Shown: positions 25,576 through 35,003 of the stretch, piece after piece
Layout: the number at the start of each line of letters is the position of its first letter
Numbering within the stretch: position 1 is the stretch's first letter
Source: Myxococcales bacterium
Lineage (GTDB): Bacteria; Myxococcota_A; Polyangia; Polyangiales; Houyiibacteriaceae
Direction: 5' to 3'
Length of the DNA stretch: 64,000 bases
NCBI GenBank assembly: GCA_029863605.1
Contig: JAOTVB010000014.1
Span: forward strand, 1 to 64,000
Program-made: the position numbers and the translations under genes
Notes under the pieces: generated by a model
Seen by the model: only the letters and a program-made list of their open reading frames with translations
Database searches by the model: none
What the model was told of the DNA's origin: nothing

Positions 25576-26625
25576 ATGTCGTCGGAGGGGAAGAACTTAA
25601 TCGGGGTCGACGTCGGTTCGAGCTCGATTAAGGTCTGCGAAATCAAAGAGGGGCGTAAGGGAGCGAGGACCATCACTCGGTTCGGCTTCCACCCATTGCC
25701 TGCCGAGACCATCGTCGACGGGCACATCATCAACTCCGGCGCGGTCGTCGAGGGGCTCGAGAAGCTTTTCGCCCGGTCAAAGCGCCGCAACGTGGCGCTA
25801 CGCGCCAGCGGACACAGCGTCATCATCAAGAAGATCACCATGCCGCTGATGACGGCCGGTGAGCTTCAAGAGCAGATCAACTGGGAGGCTGAGCAGCATA
25901 TTCCCTTTGATCTCGACGAGGTTCATGTCGATTATGAGGTCCTGCATGAGCGCACCGATCACGGCCAAATGGACGTGCTTCTGGTCGCAGCCAAGAAAGA
26001 AGAGATCACAGATCTTACGAACCTAGCGATGGAAGCTCGACTTCGCCCGATGGTTGTCGACCTCGACGCATTCACGGTGCAAAACGTCTACGAGATGGGG
26101 TACGGCGTGGCGAAACCCGACGAGACCATCGTCCTAGTCCATGTGGGTGCCGCAACGACGACGGTAAACATTCTCGCGGATGGGACTACCGCTTTCACGC
26201 GCGATATCGCGAATGGCGGCAATGCGATCACCGAGGAAATCCAGCGGCAGCTCGGTATCGGCCGGGACGAGGCCGAGTCGTATAAGTGCGGAGGTGAAGG
26301 GCGCGGGATCGTACCGCGTGAGGTCCCCGAGATCGTAAATCAGGCGGTCGAGCAGCTTGCCGGCGAGATTCAGCGCTCGCTCGACTTCTATCTCGCAACC
26401 AGTGGAGACCGTGATCTGACGCGTGTCTGCGTATCAGGAGGTACGGCGAACATCCAAGCGCTCCTGGACATCATCGAGTCGCGCTCGCAGGTGCCCGTTG
26501 AAGTGCTCGATCCGACACGTGTGGCCGAGGTCGATGAGCGTGCGGTTGCGGAGTTGCAAGGCCGAGCTTCGCAGGCGGTGGTCTGTATCGGGTTGGCATT
26601 GCGAAAAGAGCGGGAGCGACACTGA
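25576..26625 (+). CDS. pilM: Type IV pilus assembly protein PilM
   Basis: A 349-residue cytoplasmic actin-like ATP-binding protein that links the pilus motor to the PilN/PilO inner-membrane platform. The phosphate-binding loop is IGVDVGSSSIKVCEI near residue 10. QINWEAEQHIPFDLDEVHVDYEVL is a family hallmark, followed by VVDLDAFTVQNVYE and a second nucleotide segment (ETIVLVHVGAATTTVNIL). The C-terminal VCVSGGTANIQALLDII completes the fold. Length is typical. The TGATG junction couples it to pilN by one base. First of five consecutive pil genes. Confidence 0.96.
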   Translation: MSSEGKNLIGVDVGSSSIKVCEIKEGRKGARTITRFGFHPLPAETIVDGHIINSGAVVEGLEKLFARSKRRNVALRASGHSVIIKKITMPLMTAGELQEQINWEAEQHIPFDLDEVHVDYEVLHERTDHGQMDVLLVAAKKEEITDLTNLAMEARLRPMVVDLDAFTVQNVYEMGYGVAKPDETIVLVHVGAATTTVNILADGTTAFTRDIANGGNAITEEIQRQLGIGRDEAESYKCGGEGRGIVPREVPEIVNQAVEQLAGEIQRSLDFYLATSGDRDLTRVCVSGGTANIQALLDIIESRSQVPVEVLDPTRVAEVDERAVAELQGRASQAVVCIGLALRKERERH

Positions 26626-27296
26626 TGATTCGCATCAATCTACTGCCCAGCGATAAGAAAAAGCGTGCCAGACGCCTTGCGCCGTCGCCATTGCCTTCGG
26701 CTGATCTAAGCCTCGGAGCCTGGGGCGCGGTGTACGGCGGCGCCATCGCCGTTTGGATCGCGATTCTCGGGATCTTGTACTTCGTTCAAAGTGCGGAGCT
26801 GGAGACGGTGGCTGAAGAGAACAAGACACTTCAGGCCCGTCGCGACGAGCTACACGGCAAGACCAGTGGCTTGGCCGAGGTGGAGGCACGCCTCGAAAAA
26901 AGCCGTCGCCTGGAGCAGGTGGTGCAAGAGCTCGAACGGGCTCGCCGAGGCCCCACCCGCGCCGTGATGGAGCTTTCGAGGGTGCTGAGCACCCCGGGCG
27001 GGCCGACGATCGATCCTGAAGAGCTCGAGCGCATGCGACAGGACAATCCCCTCGCCGGCTACAATGAATCCTGGGACGTTCGGCGTTTATGGCTCACGCG
27101 CTTCGAGGAGATCGAGCGAGAGTGCACGATGGCGGGCATGGGACGTAGTAACGAAGACGTGGCCGAGTTTCTGAAACGGCTGACCCTGAGTGACATCTAC
27201 GACGACGTGACGTTGCAGCGAACGCGCTCGGCCGTCGACCCGGAAACTGGCCTTCAGACGGTGGGCTTCGATATTACGTGCAGGGTGAAGTACTAA
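26625..27296 (+). CDS. pilN: Type IV pilus assembly protein PilN
   Basis: A 223-residue bitopic inner-membrane protein. It begins with IRINLLPSD, the conserved cytoplasmic segment that docks into PilM. One membrane helix (GAVYGGAIAVWIAILGILYFV, about residues 35-58) is followed by a coiled coil (ELETVAEENKTLQARRDEL) and a periplasmic ferredoxin-like domain that pairs with PilO. It overlaps pilM by one base at the start and pilO by one base at the end, so the three are translated together. It is slightly longer than many PilN proteins because of an extended periplasmic region. Confidence 0.94.
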   Translation: MIRINLLPSDKKKRARRLAPSPLPSADLSLGAWGAVYGGAIAVWIAILGILYFVQSAELETVAEENKTLQARRDELHGKTSGLAEVEARLEKSRRLEQVVQELERARRGPTRAVMELSRVLSTPGGPTIDPEELERMRQDNPLAGYNESWDVRRLWLTRFEEIERECTMAGMGRSNEDVAEFLKRLTLSDIYDDVTLQRTRSAVDPETGLQTVGFDITCRVKY

Positions 27297-27868
27297 TGGC
27301 GAGCCTGGAAGACACATTCGTTGGAATGCCCGGCTGGGCGAAGGGGCTGACCCTAGTCGGCGTGCTGGCACTTCTCGGCGCCGGATACTATGCCGTCGTG
27401 CACAGCAGCATTTCGGGCGAGCTCGAGGCTTCCCGACAGCAGAAGCAGCAGCTTCAGGATCAGATTCGGGATGCCGAGCGGAGGGAGAAGCAATACCTCG
27501 AGCTCACGCAGGAGCTTGCGAACCGGGAGGCATCCGATCGGCAGAACCGGCGGATCCTTCCTGAGGACTCCGAGATTGCTGGTTTCCTTCAAGACCTCAA
27601 CCGGGTCGCGGAGCTGAGCGGCCTCACGATTCGGCTCGTCGAGCCCCGCCCCGAGCAGCGCCAGGAGCTGTACTCGAAGATCCCGGTCGTGCTCGCGCTG
27701 ACTGGTCGATACCATCAGCTCGGCAAGTTCTTCTACAACGTGAGCAAGCTCGATCGCGCGATCAGCATGGAGAACATCCGGATGACACAACCGCGGCAAC
27801 TGCCATCGGGGGAGGTGGTCATCAACGTCGATGTACGCGCGACAACGTATCGGCGGCCGCCGAGCTAA
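27296..27868 (+). CDS. pilO: Type IV pilus assembly protein PilO
   Basis: A 190-residue bitopic protein with a short cytoplasmic start, a membrane helix (LTLVGVLALLGAGYYAVV), a coiled coil (ELEASRQQKQQLQDQIRDAERREKQY) and a periplasmic PilO fold (LPEDSEIAGFLQDLNRVAELSGLTI, then VLALTGRYHQLGKFFYNVSKL). It forms heterodimers with PilN and contacts PilP. The ATG overlaps the pilN stop (TAATG), with GGGTGAAG as ribosome-binding site. An in-frame extension upstream is open but lies within pilN and is not needed. Confidence 0.95.
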   Translation: MASLEDTFVGMPGWAKGLTLVGVLALLGAGYYAVVHSSISGELEASRQQKQQLQDQIRDAERREKQYLELTQELANREASDRQNRRILPEDSEIAGFLQDLNRVAELSGLTIRLVEPRPEQRQELYSKIPVVLALTGRYHQLGKFFYNVSKLDRAISMENIRMTQPRQLPSGEVVINVDVRATTYRRPPS

Positions 27869-27879
27869 GGGGAGTGACG

Positions 27880-28503
27880 TTGAAGATTTCGTTCATCAGG
27901 TTTTGGTGTTTGGCTCTGTTGGTCGCGACGGTAGGGGTCGCAGGTTGCGGTGGCGAAGGCGCGGAAGATTCGTTTCAGGGGTTCCTCGCCGGTGCGGCGA
28001 CCGAAGAGCAACCGCCGTCCGAAGCTGAGGTTGCGGCAAAGAAGGCGGCGGCCGTTGCGGAGGCCCAAGCTCACGTATTCAGCGATGAAGACTTCACCGA
28101 GCTCGACATTCAAAATCGCGATCCGTTTCGTTCGTACGCAAAGGCGTTCAAGGCTCAAGCTGCCGCGCCCGCACAGCGTCGCGTGTTGATGCCGAGCACG
28201 AGTCTCGACGAGATGAATTTGATCGCGATCGTAACAGGCATTGCGACACCCCGTGCGATGCTTACAGACACCGCCGCGGTGGGACATGTCGTGCGGCGTG
28301 GGGACTATATCGGTCGTCCTGAAGTCGTTCAGACCGGTGGCGCAGAGGGAATGCCAGTCACACTGAACTGGCGTGTGGATAGGATCCGCCCTGGTTCCGT
28401 GGTTCTGACCCGAGAAGACCCCTCTTCGCCCGACAAGCCACCGCTCACTCGCGTCATGCCTCTGCACGAGGGCGGCGAACCAGTTCCGATCGCGACGCCT
28501 TAA
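27880..28503 (+). CDS. pilP: Type IV pilus assembly lipoprotein PilP
   Basis: About 207 residues. The signal peptide ends in a lipobox (ATVGVAGC), giving an inner-membrane lipoprotein. A flexible alanine-rich linker (EAEVAAKKAAAVAEAQ) precedes the folded PilP domain (FTELDIQNRDPFRSYA, SLDEMNLIAIVTGIATPRAML, VRRGDYIGR). In the pilus machine PilP connects PilNO to the secretin PilQ. The TTG at 27880 is chosen because AAGGGGAG lies 5 bases ahead; a GTG at 27874 is too close to that site. Confidence 0.93.
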   Translation: MKISFIRFWCLALLVATVGVAGCGGEGAEDSFQGFLAGAATEEQPPSEAEVAAKKAAAVAEAQAHVFSDEDFTELDIQNRDPFRSYAKAFKAQAAAPAQRRVLMPSTSLDEMNLIAIVTGIATPRAMLTDTAAVGHVVRRGDYIGRPEVVQTGGAEGMPVTLNWRVDRIRPGSVVLTREDPSSPDKPPLTRVMPLHEGGEPVPIATP

Positions 28504-28577
28504 AGAATCCGGTCGATTTCTTGCCCCGGTCCGCACCGCCGTTCGATGATTAACGGTAGCTGGCAGAGGAGTCAGGA

Positions 28578-30749
28578 ATGCGTATTCATTGGGGTCTCGC
28601 TTTGGCCGTAGGGGCAACTTTCGCATGGGGGAATCTCGCCCATGCGGTCGGACCCAAAATCGACCGAGTTCAAATCAACGGCGAACGCGACGAAGCCCAG
28701 GTTTCGATCGAGGGTGCGTTCAGTGATCCGCGGTACGCGGTTCGTGCGGAGGAGGGTGGTCGTCGCATCGTCATCGACGTCGACGAGGCCTCGTTGCCTT
28801 CCGGCGGTATCGAGACGAGCGGAAGCAACTCGCTCGTCGCGCAAACGGTTGCCAGCACTACGGCGCGTGGCGCGCGCATCGTGCTGAGCTTGACCGGCAA
28901 GGCGACGTATCACGCCCGCGCCAGCGACAATCGGATTACCATCAAGCTCCGACGCGGCGCGGGTAAGGCGACCTCCAGTCACAAGAGTCGGCCAGCCAAG
29001 GCCTCAAGAGCTCGGATCCAATCCGTGCAACTCGAGAAGAGGGGCGGGCGTGACCGGGTCGTCATCGAGGTTGAGGGCGACGTGGACTTCCGCGTATCGA
29101 CGCGCGACGGGTCGGCGCCTCGTCTCGAAGTGATCGGTGCCCAAATCGGGTCCAGCGCCAAGCGCCGTCTCGAAGCCCCGCGGGGCGTGAGCTTCCGATC
29201 GGTCGAGCTCAAGCAGAAGGGCGACCGGGCCGTGGTCGAAGTGTTTGGATCCGAGGGTGCTGCCGGTACCGCAATCCGTTCCGGCGACCGCATCGTTTGG
29301 ATGTTCTCGCCGACCGCCACAGAGACGCGCCCGTCGACCCGGACGATCGCGAGAGAGAAGGATTATTCGGCCGAAGTGGACGGTCCAGAGGTTGCTGGCT
29401 TCTTGAGCAAGCTTCCGATGCAGGTCGGGGGGAAGGGCGGCCGGCGCTATTCGGGTCGCCGAATCGACCTCGACTTCAAGGACGCCGACATCCACAACAT
29501 TCTTCGGCTGCTGTCGGAGGTTGGTGGCGTGAATGTCGTCACGGCAGACAACGTCGGCGGCACCGTCACGATCCGCATGCGCGATGTTCCATGGGATCAG
29601 GCGCTCGACGTCGTGTTGCAGGCCAAGGCCCTGGGGATGGTGCGGCAGGGCAATCTCATTAGAGTGGCGCCCCTAGCGCAACTAGAGCAAGAGCGAGAGG
29701 CAGCCATCGCACGACAGAAGCAGCAAGAGCAGCTCTCGCCGCTCGAGACTAGGCTGATTCCGGTAAGCTACGCGAACGCACAGCAGCTACAGCCGCGCGT
29801 AAGCGAGCTCTTGACCGAGCGCGGCTCGGTTTCGGTCGACGATCGAACCAACATGCTCATCGTGCGCGACATCGTGGGACAGCTCGACAACGTCGAAGAC
29901 CTCGTTCGAAGCCTGGATACGCAGACGCCGCAGGTGTTGATCGAGTCGCGGATCGTCGAAGCGAGCAGCAGTTATTCGCGAGACATTGGCATTCAGTGGG
30001 GTGGTTCTGCCGTGATGAGCGGTGCCACGGGTAACCCAACGGGCTTGCGTTTCCCGTCGGACCTCGGCATTTCGGGTGGTGTGCCGGTCGACGGCGCGCC
30101 AACCAATGGCATCTCGCCCTTCAACCCGAACGTCAGCAACCCGAACTTCGCCGTGAACCTACCCGCGGTGACCGGTAGCGGGTCCGGTGGTGCCCTCGGC
30201 TTGACGATGGGCAGCTTGAGCGGAGCGGTGAACCTGAACGTACGGCTCAGCGCCGCAGAGGCCGCCGGGTCTGTACGGATTATCAGCTCGCCTCGGGTGC
30301 TCACGTTGGACAACGAGGAAGCGTCGATCTCGCAGGGCACGTTGATCCCGTTCTCACAGGTCAGCGCGCAGGGCGTCAATACCGCCTTCCAGGAGGCGAA
30401 GCTCGAGCTCAATGTCACGCCGCATGTGACCGCCGACGGTTCGGTCGCGATGAATGTGAAAATTACCCGAAACGAGCCGGACTTCGGTCGTACAGGCGCA
30501 AACGGCGATCCGACCATCCTCGAGCGCGAGGCCACAACGCAGCTTCTCGTCGACGATGGCGACACAGCCGTTATCGGCGGCATCTACACCCGCAACACGG
30601 GCCGCAATGTCGACCAGGTGCCTTTCTTCGGCGATATCCCGGTTCTCGGCGTGTTCTTCAAGCGTCGTCGCTTCCGCGAGGACCGAAACGAGCTTTTGAT
30701 CTTCCTCACGCCGAGAATCGTCAACCGCGCGCTGGCGCTTCCGGAGTAG
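28578..30749 (+). CDS. pilQ: Type IV pilus outer-membrane secretin PilQ
   Basis: A 723-residue secretin forming the outer-membrane pore for the pilus. After the signal peptide (GLALAVGATFAWGNLAHA) there are one or two AMIN domains for peptidoglycan binding (about residues 25-120 and 145-240). A secretin/TonB short N domain follows (about 295-350; RIDLDFKDADIHNILRLL and GTVTIRMRDVPWDQALDVVL), then an N1 domain (ETRLIPVSYANAQQLQPRV), and the C-terminal pore domain with VLTLDNEEASISQGTLIPF and the final VPFFGDIPVLGVFFKRR. A GGAG ribosome-binding site precedes the ATG. It closes the pilMNOPQ run and is followed by aroK-aroB, a neighbourhood also seen in gammaproteobacteria. Confidence 0.96.
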   Translation: MRIHWGLALAVGATFAWGNLAHAVGPKIDRVQINGERDEAQVSIEGAFSDPRYAVRAEEGGRRIVIDVDEASLPSGGIETSGSNSLVAQTVASTTARGARIVLSLTGKATYHARASDNRITIKLRRGAGKATSSHKSRPAKASRARIQSVQLEKRGGRDRVVIEVEGDVDFRVSTRDGSAPRLEVIGAQIGSSAKRRLEAPRGVSFRSVELKQKGDRAVVEVFGSEGAAGTAIRSGDRIVWMFSPTATETRPSTRTIAREKDYSAEVDGPEVAGFLSKLPMQVGGKGGRRYSGRRIDLDFKDADIHNILRLLSEVGGVNVVTADNVGGTVTIRMRDVPWDQALDVVLQAKALGMVRQGNLIRVAPLAQLEQEREAAIARQKQQEQLSPLETRLIPVSYANAQQLQPRVSELLTERGSVSVDDRTNMLIVRDIVGQLDNVEDLVRSLDTQTPQVLIESRIVEASSSYSRDIGIQWGGSAVMSGATGNPTGLRFPSDLGISGGVPVDGAPTNGISPFNPNVSNPNFAVNLPAVTGSGSGGALGLTMGSLSGAVNLNVRLSAAEAAGSVRIISSPRVLTLDNEEASISQGTLIPFSQVSAQGVNTAFQEAKLELNVTPHVTADGSVAMNVKITRNEPDFGRTGANGDPTILEREATTQLLVDDGDTAVIGGIYTRNTGRNVDQVPFFGDIPVLGVFFKRRRFREDRNELLIFLTPRIVNRALALPE

Positions 30750-30868
30750 AGCCGGGCACGTACACTGTCCCCGGGCCTGAATGCTCAGGTCACTGCCGCA
30801 GTCTCGGTCACGGGCACTGCCGCTGACACTGGTCTGCCGCTGAGTAGCCGGGTATCGCTTCCCCTCGT

Positions 30869-32443
30869 ATGCTTCGCTTCGTGCGTGTCTTTCTCTCAGG
30901 CCCCATGGGGGCTGGCAAATCCACCGTGGCTGGAGCGGTCGCGGACCGGCTCGGAACCACTGCGATCGATCTCGACGAGCGGGTCGAGGCCCTTGCAGAG
31001 AAGACGATTCCACAAATCTTTGCCGAGCAGGGGGAGGGGGCCTTTCGAGCGCTCGAGAAGCGTGCTCTCGCCGAGCTGTCGGCGGATGTTGGGGTGGTAG
31101 CGCTCGGGGGCGGGACGACCGTCGACGACGACACGCGGCAGTCGCTTCTGCAGGCTGGGATCCTCGTCACGCTCACGGCGAGCCCATCGACGCTTGCAGA
31201 GCGCATCGGGGCAGGGACGAGTCGCCCACTCCTAGGGGCCGACCCCGAGGCCGACCTCGCGCGCATCATCGAGGCGAGGGCGCCTGCATACGCCGAGGCG
31301 CATGCCGTGATCGACACCGAAGCTTTCAATCTCGACCGGATTGCGGCTGAGGTCGTGGCGGTGCGCGATCGGGCGCCGATCGTAGTCCCACTAGGGCTCC
31401 GCACCTATCGGGTCGAAGTTGGCCGAGGCGTCCGTCACCGGGTCGGGAGCCGCGCGGTCGAGCATGCTGCGGGGGATGCGATCTTGGTTTTTGATGGCGA
31501 CGAAGACCGTGGGTGGCCCAAGGAGGCGATAGACGACCTCACCGCGGTCGGCAAGCCTCCGATCGAGGTGCAGCTTCCGGGTGACGAAGTCAGCAAGAAC
31601 ATCGTGAGCGTCGAGAAAATTTGGGACACGGCCCTCGAGGCGGAGGTCGATCGTCGCGCGATCGTCATTGGAGTCGGCGGAGGCGTGATCGGAGATCTCG
31701 CGGCATTCGCGGCCTCGACACTCCTTCGTGGCGTGGCCCTCGGGCAAGTTCCGACGACGCTCCTGTCGATGGTGGACAGCTCCGTGGGAGGCAAGACCGG
31801 ATTCAACCGCGCGCGAGGGAAGAACCTCATCGGCACATTCTACCAGCCGAAGTTCGTGCTCTGCGACATCGACACCTTGTCGACACTCCCTACCGAGGAA
31901 CGGACATCAGGGCTCGCCGAGGTGGTGAAGAGCGCGTGGCTCGATTCGGAGGAGTCGGTGGCGATGCTCGAGCGAGACGCAGACGCCTTGCTCGAGGGCG
32001 ACCCAGACGCGACGATTCGTGCGGTTCGGATGTCCGTGATGCTCAAGTCGCGGATCGTTCACCAAGACGAGCGTGAAGCGGGCCGCCGCATGTTGCTCAA
32101 CCTCGGTCACACGGTGTGCCATGGGCTCGAGGCCGCGAGCGACTACCAAGGGCTGCGCCACGGCGAGGGCGTCGCGCTTGGGATGATCGCGGCGATGCGG
32201 GTCGCCGCGAAGCTCAAGGGAGGGCGCGCGCAAGAGACCGAAAGGCTCAGCGAGCTGCTTCGGCGACTGGGCCTCCCGATCGACCTCGATCGGAGGCTCG
32301 ATGAGCGGGTGCTCGGGTTCATCGGCTCCGATAAAAAGCGCCGAGGGACCCAAATTCACTTCGTAATTCCCAGGCTTCCCGGCCAAACCGAGATCGCGAT
32401 CATCGGCCTCGATGAGGTCCGAAACGCGCTTCGCCAAGGCTAG
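30869..32443 (+). CDS. aroKB: Fused shikimate kinase / 3-dehydroquinate synthase
   Basis: A 524-residue bifunctional shikimate-pathway protein. Residues 1-165 are shikimate kinase: Walker A GPMGAGKST at 11-19, DLDERVE, the FRALEKRAL segment with the substrate arginine, and ALGGGT. Residues from about 175 are 3-dehydroquinate synthase: LPGDEVSKN, VGVGGGVIGDLAAFAAST, PTTLLSMVDSSVGGKTGFN and NLGHTVCHGLEAAS with metal-binding histidines. The reactions are steps five and two of aromatic synthesis. In many bacteria aroK and aroB are separate, adjacent genes downstream of pilQ; here they are one frame with no stop between. Confidence 0.95.
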   Translation: MLRFVRVFLSGPMGAGKSTVAGAVADRLGTTAIDLDERVEALAEKTIPQIFAEQGEGAFRALEKRALAELSADVGVVALGGGTTVDDDTRQSLLQAGILVTLTASPSTLAERIGAGTSRPLLGADPEADLARIIEARAPAYAEAHAVIDTEAFNLDRIAAEVVAVRDRAPIVVPLGLRTYRVEVGRGVRHRVGSRAVEHAAGDAILVFDGDEDRGWPKEAIDDLTAVGKPPIEVQLPGDEVSKNIVSVEKIWDTALEAEVDRRAIVIGVGGGVIGDLAAFAASTLLRGVALGQVPTTLLSMVDSSVGGKTGFNRARGKNLIGTFYQPKFVLCDIDTLSTLPTEERTSGLAEVVKSAWLDSEESVAMLERDADALLEGDPDATIRAVRMSVMLKSRIVHQDEREAGRRMLLNLGHTVCHGLEAASDYQGLRHGEGVALGMIAAMRVAAKLKGGRAQETERLSELLRRLGLPIDLDRRLDERVLGFIGSDKKRRGTQIHFVIPRLPGQTEIAIIGLDEVRNALRQG

Positions 32444-32508
32444 AGTACGGAAATTTGGCAGCTTGCCTTCGGGATCGATACCATGAAAGCACCCTCTGGA
32501 GGGGCTCT

Positions 32509-33243
32509 ATGCATCGATTCATCATCGTGGCTTTCGCGGTTCTGACGGTTGCGAGCTGCAACCGATTCCCGCACAACGGACTGCAAATTGGCGGCATGCT
32601 GCCCCTCGAGGAAAACTGTTCGCTCGATCCGTCCACCGACGAGAGACAGACGCGGGGGCTTTGGGACGTTGCAGCGCCGTTTGGGGACTTTCCACGAACC
32701 CCGCGCTTCGTGGTGTCGCCGCTTTTCGAGAGTTACATCATCAGCCGAGCGACCGATATCCAGGCCGAACAAAACAATCTTCAGGTCACCAATCTCGAGG
32801 TCACGCTCCAGACCCCAGATGGCGCCACTCTGGTTCTTCCAGAAACATTGCCCAATCCCTATCGTGTCACCGCGAGTGCAAACCTAGAGGTCGCACTCGA
32901 CGGATCGTTTAGCAGCAGCGCGACGTTCTCGATCGCGATTCCATCGTCGTATCGACAGGCCGTGGCGGACGCCGTATTCGGGGCTGGCTTCAACGAGATG
33001 ATCGTCATCATCCAGGCAATTGGGACGACGATGGGGGGCTTCACACAGAAGTCCGCGCCGTTCTTGTGGCCGGTCGACCTGTGCATCGGGTGTATGGACC
33101 TGTGCCCGACACAAGCAGATGCCGATAACCTAAGCGACTTGGGCCTCGAAGGCCTGTTGAGCTCGTGCCTGCCGGGTCAAGACGGGTACCTGTATTGTCA
33201 GTACGAGATACCGCCGCCCCCGGACCCGATGGCGACTCCCTAG
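32509..33243 (+). CDS. Lipoprotein of unknown function
   Basis: A 244-residue protein with a lipobox (FAVLTVASC) near residue 17, probably anchored at the outer membrane. The body is beta-rich (NLEVTLQTPDGATLVL, NLEVALDGSFSSSATFSIAIP) and the end has several cysteines (DLCIGCMDLCPTQ, LLSSCLPGQDGYLYCQYE) that could form disulfides. A GGAGGGG ribosome-binding site supports the ATG at 32509 over an in-frame start 54 bases upstream. Its stop overlaps the stop of the convergent sppA gene (CTAG at 33240-33243). No family recognised. Confidence 0.75.
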   Translation: MHRFIIVAFAVLTVASCNRFPHNGLQIGGMLPLEENCSLDPSTDERQTRGLWDVAAPFGDFPRTPRFVVSPLFESYIISRATDIQAEQNNLQVTNLEVTLQTPDGATLVLPETLPNPYRVTASANLEVALDGSFSSSATFSIAIPSSYRQAVADAVFGAGFNEMIVIIQAIGTTMGGFTQKSAPFLWPVDLCIGCMDLCPTQADADNLSDLGLEGLLSSCLPGQDGYLYCQYEIPPPPDPMATP

Positions 33244-35003
33244 CGGAGCGAAAAGAAGAACGGCGGCACGAGCGCGACGTGCTCCTGGCCGAGGACGACG
33301 AGGGCGTCTCGCCAGGTTTCCAGGGGCAGCCACGGCTCGAGGCGCGTGTGCTTTCGAAGCCAGAGCTCGGTCAGCAAGCCCACCTCATCGTCGCCATTCT
33401 CGCCGAAAATCTCGTTGATCGCGTCGAGGATCCCCTTTGATGAGGGCCAAACCTCGACCTCGGAATCGGGGCCGAGGCCGCCCCCGGCGCGCGCCTTGGC
33501 GAGTGCGTCGCTCAGACCTGCCATCTCGTCCACGAGCCCGAGCACCCGAGCGTCCTGAGCGGTCAGTACGCGCCCCTCAGCGGCCGCGAGCACTTTGTCG
33601 CGCTCCATCTCGCGACCCTCGGCGACGCGTGCGATGAAGCGGTCGTAGGTGTCCCGGAGAAGCGCTTCGAAGGCTTGGCGCTCGGTGGGGGTGAGCCCGC
33701 GAACCGGGGTGGACCATGCGGCACGCTTGCCGCGCTGAAGCACGAAGGTGTTGACGCCGAGCTCGGTGGCGAGGCCCTCGAAGTTGAATTTGCCTCCGAC
33801 CACCCCGATGGAACCGACGAGGCTGTCGGGGTGCGCCAGGATCTCGTTTGCTGCCGAGGCGATGTAGTACCCGCCGCTTGCAGCCATGTCGCCGACGCTG
33901 GCGATGAGGGGCTTGGACTCGGCGACTTGGTGCGCAGCTTGCCACATACGATCGCTCGCAAGCGCAGAGCCGCCTGGCGAGTTGATCCGTAGCACCACTG
34001 CTTTGACATTGTCGTCCTTGGCGAGGCGCTCCATCTCGCGGATGAAGGGTCCCGAGGCCGCGTCGCCCATGGTCGTGCGTTCGGCCTCGACGATGTTACC
34101 CGTGACAAAAACCAGCGCGACGCGCTCGCCGCCCGCGGAAGGTTCGTCGTGGTGACCGCTCAGCAAGTCCAGGAACTGTCCCACGGTCAGCTTGTCCTGC
34201 TGCGGGACCATCCGCATACGTCGTACTGTATCGACGCTTGCAGCCTTCTTGATCTCTTCGCGAGCAGCGCCAAGGAACTCGACGGAATCGATCAGCCCAG
34301 CCTCGGCTGCGGCCGAAGAGACATAGGGGCCGGCGTCGATCAAGGCTTTCGCTTTGTCGGTGTCGCCGTCGACGCGTTTTGATGTCGCGGCAACCAACGA
34401 GCCGTACAGGTCATCGAGGATCGCGTCCATCGATTCTTTGGCTTCTGGCGGCATGTCGTCCCGGATGAACATGTCGCCCGCGCCCTTGTAGCGACCCATG
34501 TGAAGGATCTCGGCTTGCACGCCGATCTTTTCTAGAAACGAACGCGCATAGATCATCACGGCGGCAGGGCCGACCAAGTCGAGGACGCCCGCGGGAGACA
34601 TGCTGATGCGGTCGCAAGCTGAGGCGAGAAGCAAGTACGCGACGTTATCCGCCGTCTCCAGATGGCAGTGAACCGGTCGCGCCTCGCCACGGAAGCGATC
34701 CAGCGCCTCGGTGAGGTCGCCAACGCTTCCCCATGCTCCACCCAGTGGGCCGATGCGCACCAGCAGGCCGCGGACATTCTCGTCGTCAGACGCTTTCCAG
34801 ACTTGTTGAAGGATGTCGTGGAGGGTGGGCCGCGGTCTCGAAAAGGGGTCGTGCTCGGCACCGTCGACGTAGGGTTGCAGGATCCGAAGCTCGCGAACCT
34901 CGGCTTTGTCGGCGTCGGTTTCAGAGCGATCGCAGGAGGCGGCACCCAGCACAAACAGGGCGAGAGAAACACAGAGAGCGAGCTGGCGCGATATTGGATT
35001 CAT
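33240..35003 (-). CDS. sppA: Signal peptide peptidase SppA, 67K type
   Basis: A 587-residue serine protease of the S49 family with both halves of the long (E. coli-like) form. The catalytic lysine is Lys173 in MGRYKGAGD in the N-terminal half, and the nucleophile is Ser376 in GDMAASGGYYIAS in the C-terminal half. Both are intact. The N terminus is a signal peptide with a lipobox-like LGAASC, unlike the plain membrane anchor of E. coli SppA, so it may be a lipoprotein. SppA degrades leftover signal peptides in the membrane. Its start overlaps the stop of the upstream zinc-ribbon/TPR gene (ATGA), so the two are co-translated. Confidence 0.92.
   Translation of the reverse strand: MNPISRQLALCVSLALFVLGAASCDRSETDADKAEVRELRILQPYVDGAEHDPFSRPRPTLHDILQQVWKASDDENVRGLLVRIGPLGGAWGSVGDLTEALDRFRGEARPVHCHLETADNVAYLLLASACDRISMSPAGVLDLVGPAAVMIYARSFLEKIGVQAEILHMGRYKGAGDMFIRDDMPPEAKESMDAILDDLYGSLVAATSKRVDGDTDKAKALIDAGPYVSSAAAEAGLIDSVEFLGAAREEIKKAASVDTVRRMRMVPQQDKLTVGQFLDLLSGHHDEPSAGGERVALVFVTGNIVEAERTTMGDAASGPFIREMERLAKDDNVKAVVLRINSPGGSALASDRMWQAAHQVAESKPLIASVGDMAASGGYYIASAANEILAHPDSLVGSIGVVGGKFNFEGLATELGVNTFVLQRGKRAAWSTPVRGLTPTERQAFEALLRDTYDRFIARVAEGREMERDKVLAAAEGRVLTAQDARVLGLVDEMAGLSDALAKARAGGGLGPDSEVEVWPSSKGILDAINEIFGENGDDEVGLLTELWLRKHTRLEPWLPLETWRDALVVLGQEHVALVPPFFFSLR

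Noticed and set aside
30750-30868. Short CTGCCGC repeats between pilQ and aroKB as a regulatory RNA
   Set aside because: The repeats are very short and irregular, with no stable hairpin plus U-tract.
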